A stretch of DNA of 64,000 nt from Luteimonas sp. MC1825. GTDB taxonomy: Bacteria; Pseudomonadota; Gammaproteobacteria; Xanthomonadales; Xanthomonadaceae. Numbering within the stretch: position 1 is the first letter of the stretch; each line of letters starts with the position of its first letter. The position numbers and the translations under genes are program-made. The notes beneath the pieces are model-generated. The model ran no database searches. It was not told where the DNA came from and worked only from the letters and a program-made list of their open reading frames with translations. The DNA lies in assembly GCF_014764385.1 (NCBI RefSeq), contig NZ_CP061714.1, positions 186,001 to 250,000 on the forward strand, written 5' to 3'. This document shows positions 22,353 through 31,908 of the stretch, piece by piece.

Positions 22353-23285
22353 ATGGCTGTTTCCACGATGGATTTCCCCGACTATCCCTTCACCCCGAAG
22401 CGCTTCCAGGTGCGCCCGGGCATCGGCATGAGCTACCTCGACGAGGGCCCCCGCGACGGCGAGGTGGTGGTGATGGTCCACGGCAATCCGTCGTGGAGCT
22501 ACTACTGGCGGCACCTGGTGTCGGGGCTGTCGGATCCGGCTTCCGGCAAGGGCTATCGCTGCATCGTGCCCGACCACGTCGGCATGGGCCTGTCGGACAA
22601 GCCGGACGACGCGCCCAACGCGCTGCCGCGCTACGACTACACGCTGCAGTCGCGCGTGGACGACCTCGGCGCGCTGCTCGAGCATCTCGGCATCGCGGGG
22701 CCGGTGACGCTGGCGGTGCACGACTGGGGCGGCATGATCGGATTCGGCTGGGCGCTGGCGCACCAGCACCAGGTGAAGCGGCTGGTGATCACCAACACCG
22801 CCGCGTTCCCGATGCCCGACGCCAAGCCCATGCCCTGGCAGATCGCGCTGGGCCGCGACTACACCGTCGGCGAGCTGGTGATCCGCGGCTTCAACGCGTT
22901 TTCCGGCGGTGCCTCATGGCTCGGCGTGGAGCGGAAGATGCCGGCCGACGTGCGCCGCGCCTACGTGGCGCCCTACGACAGCTGGAAGAACCGCATCTCC
23001 ACGGTGCGCTTCATGCAGGACATCCCGCTGTCGCCGAAGGACCGCGCGTGGCCCTTGGTGGAGGCCGCGGGCCAGCGGCTGCACGAGTACGCGGCGCTGC
23101 CCGCCTTCATCGGCTGGGGGCTGAAGGACTTCGTGTTCGACCGGCATTTCCTGCAGCGCTTCCAGGCGGAGCTGCCGGACGCCGAGGTGCTGGCGTTCGA
23201 CGACGCCGGTCACTACGTCCTCGAAGACAAGCACGAGGTGCTGGTGCCCGCCGTCCGCGACTTCCTGGCGCGCAACCCGCTGTAG
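22353..23285 (+). CDS. oleB: OleB, beta-lactone decarboxylase (haloalkane-dehalogenase fold)
   Basis: OleB removes CO2 from the cis-beta-lactone made by OleC, giving the cis-olefin. The 310-residue protein looks like a haloalkane dehalogenase: 'HGNPSWSY' (oxyanion and halide-site region), nucleophile Asp124 in 'VHDWGG', and His287 in 'DDAGHYVLED'. The ole context sets the function apart from dehalogenation. The ATG at 22353 is chosen because the earlier ATG at 22320 falls inside the probable -10 box; an ATG at 22368 is also possible. It starts 65 bp after the PKS-NRPS operon and may be partly read through from it. Its 3' end nearly touches the convergent cysteine-cluster gene. Confidence 0.9.
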   Translation: MAVSTMDFPDYPFTPKRFQVRPGIGMSYLDEGPRDGEVVVMVHGNPSWSYYWRHLVSGLSDPASGKGYRCIVPDHVGMGLSDKPDDAPNALPRYDYTLQSRVDDLGALLEHLGIAGPVTLAVHDWGGMIGFGWALAHQHQVKRLVITNTAAFPMPDAKPMPWQIALGRDYTVGELVIRGFNAFSGGASWLGVERKMPADVRRAYVAPYDSWKNRISTVRFMQDIPLSPKDRAWPLVEAAGQRLHEYAALPAFIGWGLKDFVFDRHFLQRFQAELPDAEVLAFDDAGHYVLEDKHEVLVPAVRDFLARNPL

Positions 23286-23289
23286 CGGC

Positions 23290-23742
23290 TCAGGCCGCGA
23301 TCGGCGGCGGCAGGGCGGGCGGCGGCGAGCCGCCATCGTTCGGTGTGTCGTTGCCGTCGGGGTTGCCGTCGCGGTCATTGGCCGCGGCCTCGCGCCAGGC
23401 CCAGTCGGCGCGGGTCAGTGCCGGCAGGCCATGGGCAACGCGCGCGTTGTCGCACTGCCGGCTCGCGGCGCCGAATTCCCAGGATGCCGGCACATCGCGG
23501 CAGGCCTGCGGGCGCACCGGGTGGATCGTGCACCGGGAGTAGCGCCCGATGTCGGCATCCAGCGCGACGCAGCGCGGTTCGCTGCCGCCGAAGGTGCCGA
23601 GCATGGCCCGCTCATGGCTGCGCAGGGGCGTGGTCAGTTCCGGCGGCACCCTGCCATCCAGCGCGGGATCGGCCTCGGACCAGTGGAAGCTGACGCGATA
23701 GAAGGCGCAGCAGGCGCCGCAGCTCAGGCAGGGATGGGGCAC
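23290..23742 (-). CDS. YkgJ-family cysteine cluster protein
   Basis: The protein (about 150 residues) opens with 'CLSCGACC' and later has 'CTIHPVRPQACRDV', the CxxCxxCC plus C-x8-C pattern of YkgJ (UPF0153) proteins, thought to bind zinc or an iron-sulfur cluster. Function is unknown. I place the start at the GTG at 23742, four codons before the first Cys; no ATG lies nearby, and longer starts would run into the tenA gene. The C-terminal 30 residues are low-complexity Gly/Pro/Asp. It is on the opposite strand to the ole genes, between oleB and oleC. Confidence 0.75.
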   Translation of the reverse strand: MPHPCLSCGACCAFYRVSFHWSEADPALDGRVPPELTTPLRSHERAMLGTFGGSEPRCVALDADIGRYSRCTIHPVRPQACRDVPASWEFGAASRQCDNARVAHGLPALTRADWAWREAAANDRDGNPDGNDTPNDGGSPPPALPPPIAA

Positions 23743-23821
23743 GTGGGGGTCGCCGGAGCCGGGTAGCGGATTCTTCGTCCAGCCGCTCCGGGGCGCAAGT
23801 GCCGGAGCGGCGCGCGCCGCC

Positions 23822-24493
23822 TCAGCCCCGTGCCGCGTCCAGGCCCTGCTGCCAGAAGTCGGCTTCCAGTCGCGCCGCCTTGGCAAAGATGTCGACCAGT
23901 TCGCCGAAGCGGTTGTCGCTGGCGTAGCGCCGGCCAAGGTCGTCGAGCCAGGCGTGCGCCGCCACCCCGACCTGCTGGAAGGCCTCGCCGGCGTACTCGC
24001 CGATCCATTCGCGGTACGGATGCGCGGAATCCAGCGCGCCGACGCCGGCCGGCGCCAGGCGGCGGCCGGTCTCCGCGTAGCCGAGCGTGCACGGGATCAG
24101 CGCCACCTGCAGGTCGAGGAGGTCGCCGGACATGCCGATGTCGAGCACGAAGCGCGTGTAGGCGACGGTGGCGCGCTGCTCGGGCGCGGCCTCCACGTCG
24201 GCCGCCGACAAGCCCCAGCGCTCGCACAGGCGCAGGTGCAGGTTCATTTCCACGTCCACGATCGCCGCCAGCCCGCCCTTGGCCGCGCGCATGTCGGCCA
24301 TGGTGCGGCTCTTGTACGCGGCCAGCGCATGCGCGCGCGCGAACTGGATCAGGAACAGGTAGTCCTGGACCAGATAGTTGCGGAAGGCGGCCTGGGGAAG
24401 CGTGCCGTCGCCGAGGCCGCGCACGAAGGCGTGGTCGACGTAGGCGTTCCAGTCGGTGGCGGCGGCTGATTTGAGGCGATCGAACAGCGACAT
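23822..24493 (-). CDS. TenA/thiaminase II family protein
   Basis: TenA enzymes hydrolyse aminopyrimidines released from degraded thiamin so that the pyrimidine ring can be reused. The 223-residue protein keeps the key residues at canonical places: Asp44 ('VQDYLFL'), Cys135 ('IPCTLGYAE') and the late glutamate Glu210 ('LEADFW'). Cys135 matches the Bacillus subtilis TenA numbering exactly, which supports the ATG at 24493. It is a soluble all-helical protein. No other thiamin gene is close; the upstream neighbour is the YkgJ-like gene 79 bp downstream on the same strand. I see no riboswitch before it. Confidence 0.9.
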   Translation of the reverse strand: MSLFDRLKSAAATDWNAYVDHAFVRGLGDGTLPQAAFRNYLVQDYLFLIQFARAHALAAYKSRTMADMRAAKGGLAAIVDVEMNLHLRLCERWGLSAADVEAAPEQRATVAYTRFVLDIGMSGDLLDLQVALIPCTLGYAETGRRLAPAGVGALDSAHPYREWIGEYAGEAFQQVGVAAHAWLDDLGRRYASDNRFGELVDIFAKAARLEADFWQQGLDAARG

Positions 24494-24578
24494 GGTCGAA
24501 GGTGCTCCAGCGGTGTCGGCCGCGGCGAAGGACGCGGGATTGTCGGTGATCGGCGCCGGCGGCGTCCATGCGACGGCG

Positions 24579-24606
24579 TGGACGCCCTGCGGCGCCGGGC
24601 GATAAT
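24579..24606 (+). promoter_or_regulatory. Putative oleC promoter for a leaderless mRNA
   Basis: A -10-like GATAAT at 24601-24606 is preceded, with a 16-bp spacer, by TGGACG (24579-24584, four of six consensus bases). The OleC ATG at 24613 is only six bases after the -10 box, at the expected transcription start, so the message would have no 5' leader and needs no Shine-Dalgarno; none is seen. Confidence 0.45.
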
Positions 24607-24612
24607 CGCCGC

Positions 24613-26283
24613 ATGAGCGAACCCTGCAACATCGCGGCGGCGCTGCCGCGGCTGGCGGCCGAGGCGCCCGACCGCATCGCCATGCGCTGCCCCGGCAGCG
24701 ATGGCCGCTACGCTACCGCACTGACCTATGCGCAGCTGGACGCGCGCAGTGATGCGATCGCCGCCGGTCTCGCCGCGCGCGGCATCGTCCGCGGCACGCG
24801 CACGGTGGTGATGGTGCGGCCCACGCCCGAGTTCTTCCTGCTGATGTACGCGCTGTTCAAGGTCGGCGCGGTGCCGGTGCTGGTGGATCCGGGCATCGAC
24901 CGGCGCGCGCTGAAGCAGTGCCTGGGCGAAGCCGCCGCCGAGGCCTTCGTCGGCATTCCGCTGGCGATGTTGGCGCGCGTGCTGCTCGGCTGGTCGCGCG
25001 CCGCGCGGGTGCGCATCACCACCGGTGCGCGGCCGTGGTTCGCCGACGCCACCCTGGCCGCGGTCGAGCGCGACGGTGCCGGAGCCGGAGCGCAGCTCGC
25101 CGACACCGTGCCGGACGACGTCGCCGCGATCCTGTTCACCAGCGGGTCCACCGGCGTGCCCAAGGGTGTGGTGTACCGCCATCGCCACTTTGCCGCCCAG
25201 GTCGCCATGCTGCGCGACGCCTTCGGCCTGGCGCCCGGCGGCGTGGACCTGCCGACCTTCCCGCCATTCGCGCTGTTCGATCCTGCGCTCGGGCTGACCT
25301 CGGTCATCCCCGACATGGACCCCACGCGCCCGGCCAGCGCGGACCCGCGCAAGCTGCACGCGGCGATCGCCCGCTTCGGCGTGACCCAGCTGTTCGGCTC
25401 GCCGGCGCTGATGCGCGTGCTGGCCGAGCATGGCGTGCCGCTGCCCACGGTGACGCGCGTGACCTCGGCCGGCGCACCGGTGCCGGCGGATGTGGTGGCG
25501 AAGATATGCGCGCTGCTGCCGCCCGACGCGCAGTTCTGGACGCCGTACGGCGCCACCGAATGCCTGCCGGTGGCGGTGATCGAAGGGTGCGAGCTGATGA
25601 CGCTGCGCGCGCGCACCGAAACCGGCGCCGGCACCTGCGTCGGCCGGCCGGTGCCGCCCAACGAGGTGCGCATCATCCGCGTGACCGATGACGCGATTCC
25701 GGAATGGTCGGACGACCAGCTGGTGAAGCCGGGCCAAGTCGGCGAGATCACCGTTGCCGGGCCGACCGCCACCGACACCTATTTCAAGCGTGATGCGCAG
25801 ACGCGGCTGGCCAAGATCCATGAGGCCGGCGCCACCGGCGAGCGCATCGTCCATCGCATGGGCGACCTCGGCTACTTCGACGCGGAAGGCCGGCTGTGGT
25901 TCTGCGGCCGCAAGTCGCAGCGCGTGGTCACGGCTGCGACGACGCTGTGCACCGAGCAGGTCGAGCCGGTGTTCGACACCCATCCCGACGTGCGGCGCAC
26001 GGCGCTGGTCGGCCTTGGCGCGCGCGGTGCGCAGCGGCCGCTGCTGTGCGTGGAACTGCACAAGGGCGTGGCCCGCGGCGAACACGCGCGGATCGCCGCC
26101 GAGCTGCGCCACATCGGCGAAGGATTCGTGCACACCGCGCGCGTCGACAGCGTGCTGTTCCACTCCGCATTTCCGGTCGACATCCGCCACAATGCGAAAA
26201 TCGGCCGCGAGAAGCTGGCCGCGTGGGCCGCGCGCGAAGTGCGCCGCGGCAAGGTCTTCGAGCCGGTGAAGCAGGAGGGTTGA
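24613..26283 (+). CDS. oleC: OleC, beta-lactone synthetase (AMP-dependent ligase family)
   Basis: OleC activates the beta-hydroxy acid from OleD with ATP and closes it to a beta-lactone. The 556-residue product belongs to the ANL adenylating family. It has '[10 protein letters not shown]' (P-loop), 'YGATE' (A5), '[10 protein letters not shown]' (A7) and the C-terminal lysine in 'NAKIGREKL'. Its length and the run '[12 protein letters not shown]' fit OleC. The ATG at 24613 is preferred to an upstream start that would overlap the putative promoter. The gap to oleD is two bases, so oleC and oleD are co-translated. Confidence 0.93.
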   Translation: MSEPCNIAAALPRLAAEAPDRIAMRCPGSDGRYATALTYAQLDARSDAIAAGLAARGIVRGTRTVVMVRPTPEFFLLMYALFKVGAVPVLVDPGIDRRALKQCLGEAAAEAFVGIPLAMLARVLLGWSRAARVRITTGARPWFADATLAAVERDGAGAGAQLADTVPDDVAAILFTSGSTGVPKGVVYRHRHFAAQVAMLRDAFGLAPGGVDLPTFPPFALFDPALGLTSVIPDMDPTRPASADPRKLHAAIARFGVTQLFGSPALMRVLAEHGVPLPTVTRVTSAGAPVPADVVAKICALLPPDAQFWTPYGATECLPVAVIEGCELMTLRARTETGAGTCVGRPVPPNEVRIIRVTDDAIPEWSDDQLVKPGQVGEITVAGPTATDTYFKRDAQTRLAKIHEAGATGERIVHRMGDLGYFDAEGRLWFCGRKSQRVVTAATTLCTEQVEPVFDTHPDVRRTALVGLGARGAQRPLLCVELHKGVARGEHARIAAELRHIGEGFVHTARVDSVLFHSAFPVDIRHNAKIGREKLAAWAAREVRRGKVFEPVKQEG

Positions 26284-26285
26284 GC

Positions 26286-27290
26286 GTGAGGGTGCTGGTC
26301 ACGGGCGGTGGCGGGTTCCTTGGCCAAGCGCTGTGCCGCGGCCTGGTGGCGGCGGGGCACGAGGTCACGAGTTTCAACCGCGGGCACTACCCCGCGCTCG
26401 ACGCCATGGGCGTGCGCCAGCTGCGTGGCGACCTGGCCGATCGCGACGCGGTGATCGACGCCTGCGCGGGCATGGACGCGGTGCTGCACAACGCCGCCAA
26501 GGCCGGCGCCTGGGGCAGCTACGACAGCTACCACCGCGCCAATGTCATGGGCACCGGCAACGTGCTGGCCGGGTGCCGCGAGCACGGCATCAGCCGGCTG
26601 GTGTACACGTCCTCGCCCAGCGTGACCCACCGCGCCACGCACCCGGTCGAAGGCGGCACCGCCGACACCGTGCCCTATGGCCAGGACCTCAAGGCGCCGT
26701 ACGCCGCCACCAAGCTGATCGCCGAGAAGATCGTGCTGGCCGCCAACGACGACGAGCTCGCCACGATCGCATTGCGCCCGCGGCTGATCTGGGGGCCTGG
26801 CGACAACCAGCTGCTGCCGCGCCTGGCCGAACGCGCGCGCGCCGGACGCCTGCGCTTCGTCGGCGACGGACTGAACCGCATCGACACCACCTACATCGAC
26901 AACGCGGCACAGGCGCACTTCGACGCCCTCGCCGCGCTGGCGCCGGGCGCGGCCTGCGCCGGGCGCGCGTACTTCATCAGCAACGGCGAGCCGATGGCGG
27001 TGCGCGACATCGTCAACGCGCTGCTGGCGGCGGTGGGCGCGCCCCAGGTGCGCAAGACGCTGCCGTTCCGCGCCGCGTACGCCATCGGCGCCGCCTACGA
27101 GGCGCTTTGGCCGCTGCTGCGGCTGCGCGGCGAGCCGCCGCTGACGCGCTTCCTGGCCGAGCAGCTCAGCACCACGCACTGGTACGACATGGCGCCGGCG
27201 ACGCGCGATTTCGGCTACGTGCCGCGGGTGACCATTGCCGAAGGCCTGCGCCGGCTGGCGGCCGACGCGGCGGGATCCGTCACCCGCTGA
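26286..27290 (+). CDS. oleD: OleD, NAD(P)H-dependent 2-alkyl-3-oxoalkanoate reductase
   Basis: OleD reduces the beta-keto acid made by OleA to the beta-hydroxy acid used by OleC. The 334-residue product is an extended short-chain dehydrogenase of the 3-beta-HSD type. The nucleotide motif 'TGGGGFLG' lies at 6-13, and Tyr139 and Lys143 form the YxxxK pair in '[12 protein letters not shown]', with Ser109/110 in 'YTSSPSV'. The start is a GTG two bases after the oleC stop; an ATG start would cut the Rossmann motif. It is the last ole gene, and a 59-base gap follows. Confidence 0.93.
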   Translation: MRVLVTGGGGFLGQALCRGLVAAGHEVTSFNRGHYPALDAMGVRQLRGDLADRDAVIDACAGMDAVLHNAAKAGAWGSYDSYHRANVMGTGNVLAGCREHGISRLVYTSSPSVTHRATHPVEGGTADTVPYGQDLKAPYAATKLIAEKIVLAANDDELATIALRPRLIWGPGDNQLLPRLAERARAGRLRFVGDGLNRIDTTYIDNAAQAHFDALAALAPGAACAGRAYFISNGEPMAVRDIVNALLAAVGAPQVRKTLPFRAAYAIGAAYEALWPLLRLRGEPPLTRFLAEQLSTTHWYDMAPATRDFGYVPRVTIAEGLRRLAADAAGSVTR

Positions 27291-27349
27291 CGACTCCGGC
27301 TTGGCGACCATGGCGCTGCGCCGGCCCGACGGCCGGAAGGGAGACCGCC

Positions 27350-27508
27350 ATGCTCAGCTACGCCCTGATCTTCATCGTCATCGCCATCATCGCCGCCGTG
27401 CTCGGTTTCAGCGGTATTGCCGGTGCCGCCACCAACATCGCCTGGATCCTGTTCGTGGTGTTCCTGGTGCTCGCCGCGGTGTCGTTCTTCCGCGGCCGCA
27501 AGGTCTGA
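27350..27508 (+). CDS. DUF1328 (UPF0391, YtjA-like) small membrane protein
   Basis: The 52-residue peptide contains two hydrophobic helices ('[16 protein letters not shown]' and '[16 protein letters not shown]') separated by '[11 protein letters not shown]', and ends in 'RGRKV'. This is the whole of a DUF1328 protein, found in many proteobacteria and often stress-linked, with no assigned role. A GGAAGGGAGA ribosome-binding site precedes the ATG. It probably sits in the inner membrane with the basic tail in the cytoplasm. Confidence 0.85.
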   Translation: MLSYALIFIVIAIIAAVLGFSGIAGAATNIAWILFVVFLVLAAVSFFRGRKV

Positions 27509-27634
27509 CCGGCCGGGCCGGCGCGCGCGCGTTGGCGGCCACCAGCCGTCACCTCGCGTGCGCCGCCGGCCCGCACCATCGCCGCGGCGTCGCGCCCGCA
27601 CCCGGTGCCGCCGCGATGGCCGATGGCAGGTCGC

Positions 27635-27640
27635 TACAAT
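27635..27640 (+). promoter_or_regulatory. Putative -10 box for ubiJ operon
   Basis: TACAAT ends six bases before the ubiJ ATG at 27647, which again suggests a leaderless transcript. No convincing -35 box is seen in the GC-rich 138-base gap (27509-27646), which otherwise holds nothing I recognise. Confidence 0.45.
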
Positions 27641-27646
27641 GCCGCC

Positions 27647-28306
27647 ATGGCCGACACCACGTTCCCGTTCCCCGCCTGGAAGCCGCTCGCGGGCCGTGCC
27701 CTCGAGGCTGCGCTGAACCACGCGCTGGCGCTTGACGACGACACCCGCCGTGACCTGGCGCGTCTCGCCGGACGCAACGTCGCCCTGCACCTGGCGGCAC
27801 CGCCGCTGGCGCTGGCGATACGCGTCGATAACGACGCATTGCGGGTGGGGCCGGTGGAGGCCGACGCACCCGCCGACCTGTCGATACGCAGCACCCTGGG
27901 TGGACTGCTGGCCCAGTTGCCGGCGCTGCTCGGCCGCAACCGCGATGACCACGCCACTCCCAGCGGACGCCTGCGCATCGAGGGCGACGCCGAGCTTGCA
28001 CGCGCGCTGCAGCGCATGGCCTCGCGCTTCGATCCCGATTGGCAGCGGCCGTTCGTCGCGGCGTTCGGCGAGGTCATGGGCGTGCAGGTCGCCAATGCCG
28101 TGGCCGCGACGCTGAAGGGCGCGCGCACGGCCGGCAGCAACCTGGCCAGCAGCGCCGCCGAGTACGTGGTCGAGGAATCGCGCGACGTGATCGGCCGCGA
28201 CGAGCTGGACGCGTTCCACGACGACGTCGACGCGGTCCGCGACGATGTCGAACGCCTGGCTGCGCGCATCGCGCGCCTCGGGCGCGGCGCCGGAGGGCGT
28301 GCATGA
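27647..28306 (+). CDS. ubiJ: UbiJ, accessory factor of the ubiquinone biosynthesis complex
   Basis: UbiJ is a lipid-binding accessory protein that pairs with UbiK in the soluble ubiquinone-synthesis metabolon. The 219-residue protein has an SCP2-type domain over residues 10-125 ('LEAALNHAL', '[15 protein letters not shown]', '[15 protein letters not shown]'). A C-terminal acidic coiled-coil follows ('[24 protein letters not shown]'), typical of UbiJ and the proposed UbiK contact. It overlaps ubiB by four bases, as in many gammaproteobacteria where ubiE, ubiJ and ubiB cluster. ubiE is not adjacent here. ubiK is also in this window (44385-44675). Confidence 0.9.
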   Translation: MADTTFPFPAWKPLAGRALEAALNHALALDDDTRRDLARLAGRNVALHLAAPPLALAIRVDNDALRVGPVEADAPADLSIRSTLGGLLAQLPALLGRNRDDHATPSGRLRIEGDAELARALQRMASRFDPDWQRPFVAAFGEVMGVQVANAVAATLKGARTAGSNLASSAAEYVVEESRDVIGRDELDAFHDDVDAVRDDVERLAARIARLGRGAGGRA

Positions 28307-29976
28307 AGACGGCGGTGCGTGCGCTCGGCATCGGTCGCGTGCTTCTGCGCTATCGCCTCGACGAGATGTTCGCCGGCACGCCGGCCGAGCGCTGGCTGCG
28401 GCTGATGCGGCCGTTCGTGCCGAGTGCCTCGCGCGAGATCGCGGCGCTGCCTCGCGGCGCGCGCCTGCGCCTGGTGCTGGAGGAACTGGGCCCGATCTTC
28501 GTCAAGTTCGGGCAGATCCTCTCCACCCGCCGCGACCTGGTGCCGGCCGACGTCGCCGACCAGCTGGCGCTGCTGCAGGACCAGGTGGCGCCATTCGACG
28601 GCGAGGTCGCACGCGCCATCGTCGAGCGCGCGCTGGGCCGCCGCATCGACGAGGCCTACGCCAGCTTCGACACCCGCCCGCTGGCCTCGGCCTCGATCGC
28701 CCAGGTGCATGCGGCGACCCTGCCTGCGATCGACGGCGCCGCGCCGCGCGAGGTGGTGGTGAAGGTGCTGCGCCCCGACATCGAGGCGCGGATCGCTGGC
28801 GACATCGCGCTGCTCAAGCGCATCGCCGCGCTGGTCGACCGCTCGCATCCTCGCGCCGACAAGATCCGCCCGCGCGAGATCGTCGCCGAGATCGAGTCCA
28901 CGCTGGCCGCCGAGCTCGACCTGCAGCGCGAGGGTGCCAATGCGTCGGTGCTGCGCCGCAACTGGCTTGGTTCGCCCGATCTGTACGTGCCGGAGCCGGT
29001 GTGGAGCCACAGCGCCGAGCGCGCGCTGACCCTCGAACGCGTGCGCGGCATCCCCAGCGACGACATCGCCGCGATCGACGCCGCCGGCATCGACCGCAAG
29101 GCGCTCGCCGCCAAGGGCGTGCGCGTGTTCTACACCCAGGTGTTCCGCGACAACTTCTTCCACGCCGATGCCCACGCCGGCAACATCTGGGTCGACAGCG
29201 ACCCGGCGCACCGCGCCAACCCGCGCTTCATCGCCCTGGATTTCGGGATCATGGGACAGCTCTCCAGCGAGGACCAGTACTACCTCGCCGAGAACTTCAT
29301 GGCGATCTTCAACAAGGACTACAGGCGCATCGCCGAGCTGCACGTGCAGGCCGGCTGGATGCCGTCGCACCTGCGCATCGACGAGCTGGAGGCCGCGGTG
29401 CGCGGCGTGTGCGAGCCGTACTTCACCCGGCCGCTGTCGGAGATCTCGCTGGGCGAGGTGCTGCTGAAACTGTTCCGCACCGCGCAGCGCTTCGAGCTCA
29501 CCCTTCAGCCGCAGCTGATCCTGCTGCAGAAGACCCTGCTCAACATCGAAGGCGTCGGCCGCCAGCTCGACCCGAAGATCGACATCTGGGCGGTGGCGCG
29601 GCCGGTGCTGGAGCGGATCCTCGCCGAGCGCTACAGCCCGCAGCGGCTGGCGCGCGAGTTCGGCAAGCGCCTGCCGGAAATGGTCACCCACGCGCCCGAC
29701 ATGCCGCGCCTGCTGCATGCCTGGCTGCAGCAGCAGGTCGAAGGCCGCCACCAGCTGTCGATGCGCTCCGACGACATCGGCCAGCTGGTGAAGGTGATGG
29801 CGGCGATGCAGCGGCGCACGGTGTCGGCGATCGTCGGCGTCGGCCTGCTGCTGGTCGCCAGCGTGCTGTATGCGCTCGAAGCCGGCGGCCCGGCGCTGTG
29901 GTCGGTGCCCGTGGCGGCATGTGTGGCGGGCATCGGCGGCTTGGCCGCGCTGCTCGCGGCCTGGCCACGGCGATGA
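28303..29976 (+). CDS. ubiB: UbiB, ABC1/ADCK-like kinase for ubiquinone synthesis
   Basis: UbiB is an atypical kinase-fold ATPase needed for aerobic ubiquinone synthesis, held at the inner membrane. The 557-residue protein has the defining KxGQ motif 'FVKFGQ' (66-71) and 'ASIAQVHAA' (Ala-rich loop, 130-138). It also has Lys154 in 'VVVKVLRP', '[12 protein letters not shown]' (284-295) and the metal-binding Asp313 in 'LDFGIMG'. The C-terminus has two transmembrane segments (about 510-550). Start and stop overlap both neighbours by four bases (ubiJ and truC), so the three genes form one coupled operon. Confidence 0.93.
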   Translation: MKTAVRALGIGRVLLRYRLDEMFAGTPAERWLRLMRPFVPSASREIAALPRGARLRLVLEELGPIFVKFGQILSTRRDLVPADVADQLALLQDQVAPFDGEVARAIVERALGRRIDEAYASFDTRPLASASIAQVHAATLPAIDGAAPREVVVKVLRPDIEARIAGDIALLKRIAALVDRSHPRADKIRPREIVAEIESTLAAELDLQREGANASVLRRNWLGSPDLYVPEPVWSHSAERALTLERVRGIPSDDIAAIDAAGIDRKALAAKGVRVFYTQVFRDNFFHADAHAGNIWVDSDPAHRANPRFIALDFGIMGQLSSEDQYYLAENFMAIFNKDYRRIAELHVQAGWMPSHLRIDELEAAVRGVCEPYFTRPLSEISLGEVLLKLFRTAQRFELTLQPQLILLQKTLLNIEGVGRQLDPKIDIWAVARPVLERILAERYSPQRLAREFGKRLPEMVTHAPDMPRLLHAWLQQQVEGRHQLSMRSDDIGQLVKVMAAMQRRTVSAIVGVGLLLVASVLYALEAGGPALWSVPVAACVAGIGGLAALLAAWPRR

Positions 29977-30746
29977 CAGTGGGGTGCGGCGGCGCGCCCG
30001 TAACGGCGGGCAACGCGACCGATGCGGATGAAGCCCTGCCCGCACCCGAGGCGCTCGACGTGCTGTACGAAGAGGCGACCTTCGCCGTCGTCGACAAGCC
30101 CGCCGGTCTGATGGTCCACGACAGCAAGCTCGCGCGCGGCGAGAGCGACTTCGCCGCCAACCGCCTGCGCGAGCAGTTCCACAGGCCGATCTTCCTCGTC
30201 CACCGCCTCGATCGTGCCACCAGCGGCTGCCTGCTGCTGGCCTTCGACCGCGGGACCGCATCGCTCCTCGGCAAGTCGCTGATGGCCGGCGGGCTCGACA
30301 AGGCCTATCTCGCGGTCTGCCGCGGCTGGCCGGCGGAGGCCGCGTTCGAAGTCGACCATGACCTCGACGGCGGCCCCGGCAAGCCGCAAAAGAAGCCGGC
30401 GGTCACGCGCTTCGAGCGCCTGGCCACGGCGGAGCTGGCGCTGCCGTCGGCCGGTTTCGAGACCTCGCGCTACGCACTGCTGCGCGCCTGGCCGCAGACC
30501 GGGCGCTTTCGCCAGATCCGTCGCCACCTCAAGCATCTCTCGCACCACCTGATCGGCGACACCAGCCACGGCGACGGCCGCCACAACCGCAGCTTCCGCA
30601 TGCTCGGCATCCACCGCATGCTGCTGCACGCCGAGCAGCTGTCGTTCCCGCACCCGCACGATCCCGCCAGGCACGTAGACGTGGTGGCGCCGCCGGATGC
30701 GGAGTTCAGGCGCGCGCTGGCGCTGTTCGATCCACCGTCGGCGTGA
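29973..30746 (+). CDS. truC: RluA-family pseudouridine synthase, TruC-like
   Basis: TruC makes pseudouridine at position 65 in the T-stem of some tRNAs. The 257-residue product has the RluA catalytic motif 'HRLDRATSG' with its aspartate. Its length and the stretches '[27 protein letters not shown]' and '[15 protein letters not shown]' (each quoted in part of a longer conserved run) parallel E. coli TruC closely, more than RluA or RluC. No S4 domain is present. The ATG at 29973 overlaps the ubiB stop. The coupling to ubiquinone genes has no obvious functional logic. Confidence 0.85.
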   Translation: MTVGCGGAPVTAGNATDADEALPAPEALDVLYEEATFAVVDKPAGLMVHDSKLARGESDFAANRLREQFHRPIFLVHRLDRATSGCLLLAFDRGTASLLGKSLMAGGLDKAYLAVCRGWPAEAAFEVDHDLDGGPGKPQKKPAVTRFERLATAELALPSAGFETSRYALLRAWPQTGRFRQIRRHLKHLSHHLIGDTSHGDGRHNRSFRMLGIHRMLLHAEQLSFPHPHDPARHVDVVAPPDAEFRRALALFDPPSA

Positions 30747-30798
30747 GCCTGCGACGGCCGCGTGCCGCCGCCCGCCGTACAATCCGCGCCGACACGCC

Positions 30799-31218
30799 AT
30801 GACCAGCACGCCGCCCGCCATCACCATCCCCGAAGACGAGCTCGTCGAACGCTTCGTGCGCGCGTCGGGCCCGGGTGGGCAGAACGTCAACAAGGTCTCG
30901 ACCGCGGTTGAACTGCGCTTCGACATCGCCAACTCGCCCACGCTGCCCGAACCGGTGCGTGAACGCCTGCTCGCGCGCCGCGACCGCCGCGTCACCACCG
31001 AAGGCGTCCTGGTGATCAGCGCGCAGCGCTTCCGCACCCAGGAGCGCAATCGCGAAGACGCGCGCGAGCGCCTGGCGACGTTCGTCGCCGCCGGCCTGCA
31101 CGTGCCCAAGCCGCGCGTCGCCACGCGCCCAAGCCGCGCGGCCAAGGCCAGGCGGATGGATGACAAGCGCGTGCGTAGTACGATCAAGAAGGGCCGCACG
31201 GGGCGCGGCTGGGACTGA
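30799..31218 (+). CDS. arfB: ArfB (YaeJ), ribosome-rescue peptidyl-tRNA hydrolase
   Basis: ArfB releases peptides from ribosomes stalled on broken mRNAs that lack a stop codon. The 139-residue product has the release-factor GGQ loop ('SGPGGQNVNK', Gln28). A basic C-terminal tail, 'PSRAAKARRMDDKRVRS' followed by 'IKKGR', enters the empty mRNA channel; both parts are needed in the family. The ATG at 30799 gives the normal length. 'TACAAT' at 30778-30783 is a possible -10 box. The acyltransferase gene follows after 8 bases. Confidence 0.92.
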   Translation: MTSTPPAITIPEDELVERFVRASGPGGQNVNKVSTAVELRFDIANSPTLPEPVRERLLARRDRRVTTEGVLVISAQRFRTQERNREDARERLATFVAAGLHVPKPRVATRPSRAAKARRMDDKRVRSTIKKGRTGRGWD

Positions 31219-31226
31219 CAGGGCGC

Positions 31227-31841
31227 ATGCGCGAGACGGCTGCCGGCGGAAACGACATCGTGCCGACACTGCCGCCGAACGCGCCGCGCCTGAAGCCCAA
31301 TCGGCTGGCCCGCTGGTTCGGGCGCACCGTGCTGCGGATGGGCGGTTGGCGCATCGTCGGCGAGCTCCCCGACGTGCCCCGGCTGGTGCTGATCGCCGCG
31401 CCGCATTCGTCGAACTGGGATGGCGTGTGGGGCTTTGCCGCCAAGCTCGCGATGGGGCTCGACATCCGCCTCATCGGCAAGCGCGAGCTGTTCTGGTGGC
31501 CGTTGGGGCCGTTGCTGCGCGCGCTCGGCGTGACCGCGATCAACCGCAGCGTGTCGTCCGGCGTGGTGGAACAGGTCGTCACGCTGATCCGCGGCAGCGA
31601 GCGCTTCTGGTTCGGGCTGGCGCCCGAGGGCACGCGCAAGCCGGTGGAGCACTGGAAGCGCGGCTTCCTGAAGATCGCCCGCGCCGCCGACGTCCCGGTG
31701 CTGCCCGCGTACTTCCACTACCCCGACAGGATCATCGGCTTCGGTCCCCTGTTCCACGTCGGCGACGACGACGAAGCCGACATGGCGCGCATCCGCGACT
31801 GGTACCGGCCGTGGATGGGGAAGCGGTGCGGAACGGTCTGA
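31227..31841 (+). CDS. Lysophospholipid acyltransferase family protein (PlsC-like)
   Basis: The 204-residue protein has the acyltransferase motif H-x4-D as 'HSSNWD' and the glycerolipid-binding block 'APEGTRKP', followed by 'VPVLPAYF'. It probably acylates a lysophospholipid or related acceptor at the inner membrane. It is shorter than PlsC and lacks an N-terminal transmembrane anchor, as in the '1-acyl-sn-glycerol-3-phosphate acyltransferase-like' proteins of Xanthomonads. It lies 8 bp after arfB and is likely co-transcribed. The acceptor is unknown. Confidence 0.8.
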   Translation: MRETAAGGNDIVPTLPPNAPRLKPNRLARWFGRTVLRMGGWRIVGELPDVPRLVLIAAPHSSNWDGVWGFAAKLAMGLDIRLIGKRELFWWPLGPLLRALGVTAINRSVSSGVVEQVVTLIRGSERFWFGLAPEGTRKPVEHWKRGFLKIARAADVPVLPAYFHYPDRIIGFGPLFHVGDDDEADMARIRDWYRPWMGKRCGTV

Positions 31842-31908
31842 GGCACGCATGCACGGCCGCCGCGACCGGTGCGCGGCAAGGCCGGCCCGGTCGCGGACTC
31901 GCGCGCGG

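Noticed and set aside
22353..23285. Haloalkane dehalogenase
   Set aside because: The fold and Asp nucleophile agree, but the oleA, oleC and oleD neighbours make OleB the better call.
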